From contig JABCPU010000028.1 of NCBI GenBank assembly GCA_016800925.1, positions 274,529 to 338,528 of the forward strand: a DNA stretch of 64,000 bases, written 5' to 3'. The stretch's first letter is position 1. Each line of letters opens with the position of its first letter. Source of the DNA: Suillus spraguei. Lineage: Eukaryota > Basidiomycota > Agaricomycetes > Boletales > Suillaceae. Position numbers and translations under genes: made by a program. Shown here one piece after another: positions 48,701-58,532 of this stretch. Under the pieces are notes generated by a model. The model made no database searches and was not told where the DNA came from. It saw only the letters and a program-made list of their open reading frames with translations.

Positions 48701-49374
48701 CTCTTACACTCCAACACTTTCCGCTCTGATCAGAGCTCAACATACGATGAAGACACGGCGCATCACTCCTTCCTTCGCGGCGATCGGACAAGATCGACCT
48801 GATGCAGGGCAAGACACAGTCCTCGCTGCTGTCCACAGCGAACTTGAGCTTGTCCATAAACATATTCCCTCCGGCGTCAAGTTCACTCATCTTTCTGGTG
48901 ACGAAGCTACACAAGCCGGCGCACTCGAAGCTTTGCGATGCAATACCTGGGTGCACCTCGCTTGTCATGGCAAAGCAGGACTATGAACTTCCCTCCAACT
49001 CACATTTCGCCATGAGGAATAAACCTCTCACGCTACTCGACATCATGGAGAACGACGCACCGCAAGCAGAATTCGCATTCCTGTCGGCGTGTCATACCGC
49101 CCGCAGCGACGAGAAGTCGCCCGACGAGGTCATTCATCTTACAGCTGGTCTACAGTTTTCTGGGTTCAAGAGCGTCGTTGGCACTCTTTGGGAGGTTGAT
49201 GATGTTGCAAAACATGTAATTGTTGAAACTTTCTATGAGAACATGTTCAAGGATTTGGACGAGGGTACCATGGACTGTACGAAGGCGGCCTGGGCACTCA
49301 ACAAGACTACTTACGCAGTGAAGAAGAAAGTGCCGCTTGAACAGAGGATTAGTTTCATCCACATAGGACTGTAG
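45777..49374 (+). CDS. C2-like / TPR / CHAT-domain protein, one frameshift
   Basis: Large protein of a mushroom-expanded family: N-terminal C2-like domain, tetratricopeptide-like repeats, C-terminal CHAT (caspase-like HetF-associated) peptidase domain. Exons 45777-45834, 45914-46019, 46078-46217, 46265-46362 and 46419-49374; total length is one base over a multiple of 3, matching a single extra base near 48972. C2-like part: YVSVSVDSKRCWKSAV, VEIRASFELSRMLGRGELVG. Repeats carry the L-NLA-L-R-D----A--L---AL---P-GH motif (AALTNLAWARLQG, LNNLAAALITRHDKL). CHAT: AFTSIPLHAAHPF, WVHLACHGK (catalytic His), then in the next frame PLTLLDIMENDAPQAEFAFL, SACHTA (catalytic Cys), FSGFKSVVGTLWEVDD. So the break falls between the catalytic pair. 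In prokaryotes, CHAT proteins act in defence and cell death; the role here is unknown. Confidence 0.85.
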
Positions 49375-49813
49375 TTCTCCAGCATATTCGCCTCGTTACT
49401 TTCATCTAGGACGGTGTAGATGTCGGATTTTCCACCATTAGAACAATTTGCAGTGCACCTCAAGTTGTCGTTGTACTAGGATTTGCTTGACGCCCATATC
49501 ATCTATGTAGTTACTTTTCTTTTGGCATTCGACTCTCGTCTTTATGTGTTTGGTCTGTCAATTTTCCTGATGAATATTCGAATGTTTGGGGTACGTCTTT
49601 CTCATACGGACATATATGGCGTCATCCTGTGCAGGTAAACTCGTTAGGCCACCACTGGCGCCAGAAATGACTCACTTGAAATCTTTATTTATTTTTCTTC
49701 GCCAGCCGTTCCTCGAGCTTGGCAGACTCATCCAATGCAATAACATCCTCTCAAATATCTGGTTCATCATCAGCCAGAGGCAAACACCGCGAGGATATTT
49801 GGACATACCTGCT
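49375..49813. other. Intergenic gap
   Basis: No gene seen between the CHAT gene and the NFU1-like pseudogene, which converge. Confidence 0.4.
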
Positions 49814-50622
49814 CTACACCTTCATCTCCGGGATATAATGCATCAACATCCTCTCAATTCCTGACTTCAACGTTACAACGCAGATGAGCACCCTCTGCAG
49901 CTTCCCTTCAATTTGACTTTTACGAAGCCTTCGTCACTAAATCCTCGGTATTCTATATCACCACCGTCCTCCATGATCGCTGGTCGGACAGGAGTTTCAA
50001 GTAGCTCTTTGATAATTGCTACCGTCTCAGAGTCCGTGTCAAGAATTTGAGTGTCCTGAGGGCCAGCGGCTTCTCTGTCCTCTTCCGACCGGAAAAGCGG
50101 CAGACCGGAAGAAAAATGCGCCATGAGTATTGAGTAGATCTCTGGCTTGAGGACTACCCAAGAGTTTCGCTATCCTTCGACACGGTGACGAAATCGGGTC
50201 CATAGAAAATAGCTTTGACACCCACCCTCAATGCCCATAAGACGGATAGCAAGTGGAGATTTTAACGCTGATCGTGTGTCAAGGAACTCGGCCGTTCCTT
50301 CGCCCATGACACCTACACCAGTATGAACTTAGGCGTGATCTCTGTCTGTATGAACGTGGATTGACTGGACATATCAGAGACAAAAAAGGGACGTACATTG
50401 TGGGGACGCTACGCCGAACAATAGTACAGCTTTTGAAACGTGAGTACCTGAGGCAGTTGTGAGTGGGGGTCCGCGATGTACCGCTGCACGCACAGGCGCG
50501 GATGAAATTGATCTTATCCAGGACCGAACGGTAGACTCAATGGTATTGTTCGAGGCGGAGTGCAGGCTGGACAGGGCTCTGATAGATCTAGAGGCAAGCC
50601 TAGGCATGACAGTCATAAGCAT
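49814..50622 (-). pseudogene. NFU1-type iron-sulfur scaffold, frameshifted
   Basis: Mitochondrial NifU-like Fe-S cluster carrier, decayed. A mitochondrial presequence starts at ATG 50622 (PRLASRSIRALSSLHS). An intron near 50355-50450 leads into FIQTEITP and the Nfu N domain (VMGEGTAEFLDTRSALKSPL, then FYGPDFVTVSKD, VVLKPEIYSILMAHFSSG). The C-terminal NifU domain has MEDGGDIEYRGF and GSCRGCSS, the Cys-x-x-Cys cluster ligand, and ends VTLKSGIERMLMHYIPE. At least four single-base shifts are needed: near 50318, 50223, 50165 and 49890. All conserved blocks remain, so decay is recent or the sequence contains errors. A functional copy would be expected elsewhere. Confidence 0.75.
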
Positions 50623-52319
50623 ATGTGTTGGTACTCGCACGCTTATTCCTTCGGTTCCTTGATCACCTCAAGTTGAGTGATAATCTAATGCTCTCTCATG
50701 ACCAAGGCGGCTCTCCCAAAGGTCAATTTCTCCGCGCATCAGCCGGCTCGATGCAGCTGAAATCGACTGTTTCGCCACATTGCGATGCCCCAGTAGAGTC
50801 ACCTCACTCTATCGATAATCGTGATCATCCTCTCAGCCACAGCAATTTCAGAAACTACATGGCCAGCGTAGATTTCGAATTTGGCGCCTTCGTGTCGGTA
50901 CCTGTTGCTCAGGCCAGGAGGACCCGCTTTTATTAGACTTCTTGTTACGAGCTATAATACGAGCGAGGGGACTATATTCACACAGTTCAGAGGTGCGCTC
51001 CAATTTGCGAACTATTTACTTATGCTATTCGAAACTCAGATAGTCCGAATCTCCGCTACATCGACGCACGGGTCATGTCGCAGGTATGTTTACTGATTGT
51101 TATTGTTCAGTCGTTAACAACAAGACTGTCTGGTAGTCGAACCTGTCGCCCTGAAGTCTCGGGGCCTACCATACTGGTAACGCGTGAGCTTGCATTACTT
51201 TGATGAGTCTACCTCCAATGCAAAAACAGCTTCTGAGCAGTCCTCTATTATTGCCCTATTCAGAATTAGTATCGTTGCACAATCACCGTTCCGATACCAC
51301 AAACTAGGAACTTAATCCTCCTTCCTTCCTCGTCTCAGCGTAGTGACCTCCTCCTCCTCCGCACGCATCCCTTCTACATCAACCTCGTTCCCCTCTTATG
51401 GATTCACAGCCACACCTCTATCCCGCATTTCCTCCAGCTGGGTCTCGGCGTTCCTGCCATCTGCCTGATCTAGACAATCCACAGGATTTTCCACTAGTAT
51501 ATACGTCAACCATGTGTCTCGCACCACTGCAATTATTTGGTGCATCTCTGCTCACATGCCCTTGGCACTTTATTCCAGCACCTTCTGACACCGAGCGCTC
51601 GATACAAAGACACGCTGTCGATTTCCTAGCAACTCGAGTGCGCCATATTTTACAGGCGCCGGCTGAGCATAGTTACCTTGTCTCGCATACATGCTTGTTG
51701 GCCGCCATTGTTCAATTGCTCATCCATCACTAATAATATCAATTCTCGCTTCATGCCATTGCGCAGATTCTTGACACCGTCATTCTGCATGTCGTCTCCC
51801 AGACTCATACTTTCCATCACGTGTGATCACTTATTGACCACGTCGGATTTGGCTGCAATCGGTATGCGAACACTTCCGCAGCACAAATCTCGCACATTCT
51901 TCCCATTTGAATAACCCGTTGTTTGTGCCATTAGCACATATTTTTGAAACTTGAAGCCGCGGACTGAACTGCCGAGAAGGGCCCGGCCTACAAGCCTAAG
52001 CCCTATCGAGCCGAGTCGTAGGCTTTTGAGCCGGGCTGGATCATGCACATCACTACCAAATTGTATAATAAATGTGGCACGGTCGGAAAGCTCGGGAGGG
52101 TTTCCCGGAAAGATGCATGGGCATGACTCAAACTAAATAGGGACTCCACGAGTGCCAGGGTGTTGACCAGATCCGAGAAGCTACAGACGAATACACGTGA
52201 TCTTGAATCTGCTTGACACATTCATAATACAAAGAAAATATTATTGCCGCAGGGGATGGTAGCCATACAGCATAAATTCACCAAATACAATCATTGTAGA
52301 GCTTCTTCTGTTGGTCGTA
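50623..52319. other. Unassigned region with a hAT-type end
   Basis: No gene supported; open frames here (for example 51398-51733) are unrecognised. At about 51955-52053 a GC-rich segment (GGGCCCGGCC, AGCCGGGCTGGATCATGCAC then ATCACTA) resembles the right terminus of the hAT element at 54932-56271, so it is probably a relic of a related element whose left end is lost. Confidence 0.4.
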
Positions 52320-54280
52320 TCATGCAGCAGCGCCAACTTCGTACAAGTAGGTACCAAGGACCTTTGTCTGTAATCGGACCATCAATTGTCGTCGACATTC
52401 TTGTAACTGACCCACTCACCCCTTCAATGAAATTGGATCGATCCAGTTTCTCGTTGGTCGAGCTAAGGAATGTGTCAACGAACAAATAGGGGTCATCGAA
52501 ACATCACATACTGAGCTCCGTCATCTGCTCTGCCCATAGGTAGCAATAATACGTTTACGCCCAGGCTCTCCGCAAATGTCAGTGTCACGGGGATCGAGCC
52601 TCCCTCACGCGTGTAGTCCGGTGTCTTCTTGTACACAGCCTGAAATATTTTCAGTTCACGACGTTAAAGAGAACTAGTGTTTCAGACGCACCTCGATAGC
52701 CTTCTTTGCAGCTTCAAAGTTCCAGTGCCTGACATCTGCAACCCAAGGTTTACCGCCGTGTAGATACTCTACCTCCATCTTGTTCTTGCTGTTGAGCTTC
52801 GCAAACTCAGCTTCGAGGTATGGCATTAACAAGGGGTATGATCTTCTCCGGAGTTTGTGGGGGAACAAGGCTGGTAAGATCGATAACACGTAGATGTCAT
52901 ACCGGTCATAATGAAGCGAAGAGAAGGACCACTGTCAGCGTGTGGAGTTAAATGAAGTGGGGGATGTAATCACCGAATACTGAACTTCCCGCCTATTTTG
53001 GCAGGGATGACAGTTTTAGCACCGACCTCTGAGAATGCTCCCTGGATGCCGTGCAGGGAAAGGGATGGCTGACGCATCCGGCCCATTAGCACGAGAGTCT
53101 TTTCAGATGACAGTGCTACCTTTACGATCCAGTCAGATGCGAGCAGTCACAAAAGGAATGATTACTCACTTTTCCGCCAGCAGCTTCTTCAATATCATCT
53201 ATCGTATAGTCCATCTTCTGGTAAAGCTTCCTACATAGAATAAGTCTAGATTCAAATGAAAAGTCTGAGCACACACAATTCCTCCTCGTCATGGGGTGGG
53301 ACCATGTCGTCGATACCAGGTATCAGAATGTTGCCGTTATGATCCACAAGCTTGCTCATGAGTTTAATCAAATCTGTCATGGGTTCGTGCACCGTCCTCC
53401 CAAATAACCCTGAATGTAGATCTTGACCAGGCCCAGTAATATTGATGCTGAAATACGCAATACCACGCAACCCATACGTCAATGCAGGCGTCCGGGTGTT
53501 CAGCCAGTAATTGTCGCTCTGTCTCGTTGCATCAGTATATATCTCCACATTGGTAGGCAAAGACCACGCACGATGCACACGCAATCAACCCCGTCAAACC
53601 ACCCGTCCTTACCCTTCTTCACCTCTTCCTGGATGCACTCATCCAGCCCCTCACTCCCATTCTCCTCCATACCCTCAAAGCAAAATCGGACATTTACAGG
53701 CATGGCAATCCCCAGGTTCTTATGTGCCTCTATGACATTCAGCCAGCCCAAAATCGGGCCCTTATCATCTGTCGAGCCACGACCGATCAAGCGACCCGAA
53801 TCTTCTTCCACCACAAGCGTGAATGGATCTGTCTTCCAGCCATCCGACTTTAACGCCTAGTTTCAGTGGTTCAGTACCACGTTCTTTAACATACCATCAC
53901 TGACTCACAGGCTGCACGTCATAGTGCCCATATATCAGCACCGTCTTCTTCGCAGGGTCGCTCCCCAGACGTCCGATGATAGCTGGGGGGAGCTGCAGCG
54001 TCTGCCCTTGCATCTCATGCGTGCCAAGATCGATAAGTTTGGTCTCAACGCCAAGCTGGTTCAACTGGCTGTTCAACCAGTTTCCCATCAAATGACGTCC
54101 TGGCGTCGACGAGCATCGCTGCTGATGCTGTATGGACGGGAGTCTTGAATTAAGTTGAAAAGTTTTGATTGTATGCGACTGCGAAGCCTACCTTTGAATA
54201 GCAACAGCATCACCTAGACGCTTGATAAACGCATCTGCATGCGTGTCGATGTAGTTACTGAAGCTTGTTGGAGCTGGCAT
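52320..54280 (-). CDS. M20 metallopeptidase, Cys-Gly/carnosine dipeptidase type (two frameshifts)
   Basis: Cytosolic zinc dipeptidase like DUG1/CNDP2, acting on Cys-Gly in glutathione breakdown. Start ATG 54280 ([20 protein letters not shown]). Zinc-site blocks in order: [10 protein letters not shown] (His, Asp), [14 protein letters not shown] (bridging Asp), [12 protein letters not shown] (Glu-Glu), [23 protein letters not shown], and ADDGAHS (last His, made by splicing). Introns include [60 protein letters not shown] and [15 protein letters not shown], ending at 52320. Two single-base problems: an extra C in the CCCC run near 52835 (KIIP to [10 protein letters not shown]), and a missing base near 54092 between RRRQDVI and MGNWLN, unless a different splice acceptor is used. 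Likely recent pseudogene or sequence error. Confidence 0.82.
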
Positions 54281-54931
54281 TGTCGTTATTGATGAAGAGG
54301 TGGTACTGTATGTAATTAGTACGGTCACTGAACCGATAAGATAGCCAAGCAAGAATCCTATTTATATCTGCGGCCCGGATCTACAAAGGGCGCTTGCTCG
54401 TCGTCTTTACTTGTCTGCGCATTACCTCGACATCGCAAGCATCGCCCTTCTCATTCCTGTTGCTATATCTAATGCATTAACCTCCGGCCTCGGGCGAAAT
54501 TGTGTCTACCACGTCAATTTCCCGTTCACAGTGTCATTGCGTGCACAGCATTCGTCGGAGGATAACATCTTGAAACTCATAGCAGCCACTACAAACTTTG
54601 AGGATACCATTAACTTCCTCTTCCCACAAGACGTTGTTGAAGACGCTGATACCTGTCTTCATCGCTCATTCCTTTCCCCTCTCAATATCTACGTTGACGA
54701 ATTCAATGACACATTTCTAGACAGGCGATTATTGTAAGTTTCACAAACAGACATGAAGCATACATGCCACTTGTAACATAAAACAGACTCTTACTTTAGT
54801 TCAGACAACCTGAAGGAAGCTGAACACACTCCATTGAACGTGCCAGAACACACATCCGACTACTTTGCAATGTTAACCCATCCTGGAGTGCCTCCCATTG
54901 CCTGGATCTGAAACAAAGCTGCGTGTGCGCC

Positions 54932-56271
54932 TAGTGATGTGCGGGCCCAGCTTGGCCTGAAAGCCCCGGCTTAGGCTCGGCTTTGGGGGGCTTGGGCTTT
55001 GCAAAACCTCAGGCCGAGCCGTGAGCCCAAGCCGGGCCAAAGCCGCGGCTCGGCTTTGGCTCAACGACGGCTTTCAAATATAAAATGTAATATAAGCATA
55101 TTTGTAACTATACAGACTTACAGTACTTAGTGACTATCCGCTGAACCAACATCAGACTCTGATATGTCATCCTCCTCATCCAAAATCAGTGTGTCCCACT
55201 TTCAGCCAATTGCGCCACTTGCTAATTGTGATGCCTCCTTGCGAGAAAGCTCGCTCGCTCGAGACGGATGCTGCCATAATGGATAAATAGTCCCTTGCCA
55301 GCGAAGCCCAACGTGGCTCGAACATATGCGAACGACACGTGAAGGCGCCAGAATGAGAGGAGTGGAGGTACAGGCGAGAGCAGACACAAGCAGATAAGCT
55401 CAGGCAAGTGAAAACGAGTGCAGGTGGGCCCAGACAACTTCAAATGAGTGCAGGCAAGCAGACGAATACAGACGAGTCCATGTGAATTCAAATGAGCGTA
55501 GGCAAGCACAGACAAGTCCAGACAAATACAGATGAGTCCAGATGAATACAGACGAGTTCAGACGAATATGGACAAGTCCATGTGAGTCAAAATGAGCATA
55601 GGCAAGCACAGACAAATGCATGCAAGTCCAGGCAGGTCCAAACGAGTGCAGGCAAGTACAAACGAATGCAGGCAAGTCCAAACGAGTGCAGGCAAGCGCA
55701 GACAAATAAAAGCAAGTCCAGGCAAGTCCAAACGAGTGCAGGCAAGTGCAAAAGAGTGCAGGCAAGCGCAGATGAATGCAGGCAAGTCCAGGCAAGTCCA
55801 AACGAGTGCAGGCAAGCGCAGACAAATCCAGGCAGATCCAAACAAGCACAAGGAAGCTTAAATGAATGCAGGTGGGTTCAGACAAGTCCAAAAGAGTGCA
55901 GGAAGGTTCCGAGAAGTGGAAGCCTTGGAAGTAGAGTACAGTAAGTGTAAATTGATGCGCACTTACTGTTTGGAAGCCACAGCAGTGGCTGTGGCGCACA
56001 TTGCCCCAAATATTTGTAAGCACATTCGGCAATAGTCAGACAAATTTAGACAGATTCATACCTGATGTGCAGATGAGTCCATGGAAGTCTGTAAAATCGA
56101 CATCGATGAGGGACATAAAGCCGCGGCCTGAGCCGCCGGCTCAGGCTTTTCCACATGTCAAGCCAGGCCCCGGGCCGTGGTCAGGCCCTGACTTGGGCCC
56201 GGCTCGGCTCGGCCTGATCAGGCTCGGCTTGGGCCGGCCCACGGCCTGAAGCCGGGCCGTGCACATCACTA
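54932..56271. mobile_element. Non-autonomous hAT element
   Basis: 1340 bp with ends TAGTGATGTGC and GCACATCACTA (11-bp perfect inverted repeats, followed by GC-rich subterminal repeats of GGCCCGGC/GCCGGGCC type) and an exact 8-bp duplication TGTGCGCC at 54924-54931 and 56272-56279, the hAT hallmark. No transposase frame; the core is a minisatellite. Confidence 0.92.
55385..55905. repeat. 10-bp degenerate minisatellite in the hAT core
   Basis: About 50 head-to-tail units of roughly ten bases, alternating AGTGCAGGCA-, AGTCCAAACG- and CAGACAAAT-like versions. Gives long open frames on both strands that are artefacts of the repeat. Confidence 0.85.
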
Positions 56272-56585
56272 TGTGCGCCATCTCTGTAGAAAAAATATTG
56301 GTTAGAAATACGTGGGTGCACATGGTGGCTCTACATCGTTGTTTCATTGAAGTCCAACTCATCAATATATTTGAGAGCCACTGCATTGCCCACGTTAGCT
56401 TTGTGTTCCATCCAAATTGTTCATTGTGGACAGTAAATCAAAGACAGTTTCCCTTGCGGCTTGCATATGCAACCACATTCAACGGGTGTCAAGGGTTAAC
56501 ATTGGCGCGGACTGTACTTGACCTTCGAACGGATCCTTTTGCTCATGGTCAATTGTACATAGCTTCATCGAGAGTGAGAACATGA

Positions 56586-56916
56586 AGAGACATAGGACAG
56601 TGCAAACATTGTATTTCCTGAATTGCTATTATAAAAATCAATGCATAGTACATATCATCGTGTTTACATGGAGCCGACCGAAGGGGTGTCTTTTATAATC
56701 ATCAAAGGATAGCAGCCTTAATAGGACCCTATCCTGAGGCTGTCATTGTAAATACAAATACAAATACTCTACAGGGAACAGATCAAGGAGAACATGCTGT
56801 ATGACCATATATCTGTCACATAGTAGTGAAGAATGTATAGTCACAGCTAGTTGCATTATCAATCTAATCGAAACGGTGAGGATGCGAAAATGAGATATGG
56901 GAATTCAGTCACACCT
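56586..56916. other. Short gap between Helitron fragment and hAT element
   Basis: No gene or repeat recognised. Confidence 0.35.
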
Positions 56917-57093
56917 AGGGTTTAAAAGTGCGGTTATACAACCAGTCAAAGACTGTAGACCAAACCGTACCGCAACTTTTTAAGACCAAATTTTCAGTCT
57001 CAGTTTCCCTTAATTTGACATCTTGTGGTTGCCAGTTGCCTTGTTTGACCTCTAACATCAGACTGATGAAAAGTCGACTGCAACCAGTCTATA

Positions 57094-58458
57094 TGTCATA
57101 TACCGTACATTCAGGTCTGATCCATGGACATCCGGACACCCAATCCATACATCCTAGTCCACCCATCCAATCCAGCTCACATATCCAATCCACCCATCCA
57201 CTCCAATTAATATCCATCCATATCTAATCCATATCCATATCCGACTCAGTCCATCCATCCGATCTGATCCACCGATCTGATCCGTGTTCATATCCAATCC
57301 ATGTCCATATCCAATCCATGTCCATATCCGATTCATGCTCATATGCAAAATTATTCCCGCACACCTGCGTGTTACTCCTTTTAGGTTAATACCTGTGTCT
57401 GGCTTTCGGTTATCTCTGCACTTCTGGCTTTCGGTTATCTCTGCACTTCTGGCTTTCGGTTATCTTGACTTCTGTCTTCATAAGATATTTTGTACAAGTC
57501 TTATTTCTGAGTTCATAGCCTTGTGTTCTGCAATGCCTCAAACATAGCCTCGGACTATCCTTACTTGCCTTCCGGCATGCTACCTACAGTATATAAACTT
57601 GTAGTACAACTCCTGCAGACCTCAATCTGATCATTGCTTTCCTACTTCTGTATATTCCTTTGACTTCTGTATCTTGTTACCATGTCTATATAAGTCCGTT
57701 TCCGTTCTTGCACTTGGGCTCCGGCCCTTGTAAGCTTCTGACTCAGACCTATGGGATCATTCCCTAGGCCGGAGCCTTGATCCTTTGTCCTATATCCTTT
57801 TCGGACTTCGTCCATTTCCTGTCTCTCATCCGTTTCACCTCCAACTCTACCTTTGGTAGTCTTATCCTGTCTGTTTCTATTCCGGACCTTGTCCAGAGTA
57901 GTCTATACTATTTCTATACCATATCCGGACCTACTCCCCTCTAATAGTCAACACTTCCCCTAAGATCCATAGAGCTACGCTCATCTGATCATCTGCTCGT
58001 CTGCTCTTCTGCTCTTCCGCTCCTCCGAGCTCCGGACCTTCGGACCTATCCTATCCTATCTCTGACACCTATGGATTATCTGTCCCTCCAGAGCTTTGCT
58101 CCTATCCTGCCCTGGACTTTGTCCAGGAGTCCATTCTTCATCCATTCTACTTGGAACTTGTTCCAGTAGTCTTACCATTACTCCCTACCATCCGGAAATA
58201 ATTCCGGCGCATTCCTGCGCTCATCCGGAAGTCCTTCAGAGCTCTATTGAGCTATCCTGTCCTACAGAGTTCATCCGGACTCCATCTGGACTTCACTATA
58301 ACTCCCCTTGGACTTCATCCAAAATTAAGGGCATGTACTCAGGTAAGGGGCACAACGTACGAGCTGAGGCCAAGCCCCTTCGACTTTCTGTCCCTCCGGT
58401 AACAACCCCATGTAAGACCAGGACTTCTTAGTAGCCCCAGTTTGGCATGGTTGTAACA
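57094..58458 (+). mobile_element. Solo LTR, family C
   Basis: 1365 bp, ends TGTCATATACC and GTTGTAACA, exact 5-bp duplication CTATA at 57089-57093 and 58459-58463. The U3 begins with degenerate ATCCAT hexamer repeats (57110-57340) and later a 23-bp-type triplication around CTGGCTTTCGGTTATC (57400-57465). A promoter-like AGTATATAAACTTGTAGTA is at 57590. Its start matches that of family A (TGTCATATACC). Confidence 0.92.
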
Positions 58459-58532
58459 CTATACCAGGACCGGTTGCATGAAACACAAATATTGACATAT
58501 GCAAATGAACATGACTTGGATAGTACAGACTA

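Larger units (their letters stand above)
54411..56585 (+). pseudogene. Helitron Pif1-type helicase fragment, split by a hAT element
   Basis: C-terminal part of a Rep/helicase of a Helitron rolling-circle transposon. Left piece 54411-54931: ILKLIAATTNFEDTINFLFP, FLSPLNIYVDEFN, then EAEHTPLNVPEHTSDYFAML, HPGVPPHCLDLKQ. Right piece 56280-56585: VALHRCFIEVQLIN, RQFPLRLAYATTFNGCQGLT, VLDLRTDPFAHGQLYIASSR (helicase motifs V and VI region). The pieces join where the hAT insertion is removed. No upstream Rep domain and no Helitron ends seen. Confidence 0.75.

Noticed and set aside
55385..55905. Repeat array as a possible CRISPR
   Set aside because: Units are about 10 bp with no spacers, and the sequence is eukaryotic.
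55400..56032. Long open frames on both strands with Cys/Leu/His-rich periodic protein
   Set aside because: They lie in the 10-bp minisatellite; a stop-free repeat gives open frames on both strands by chance.
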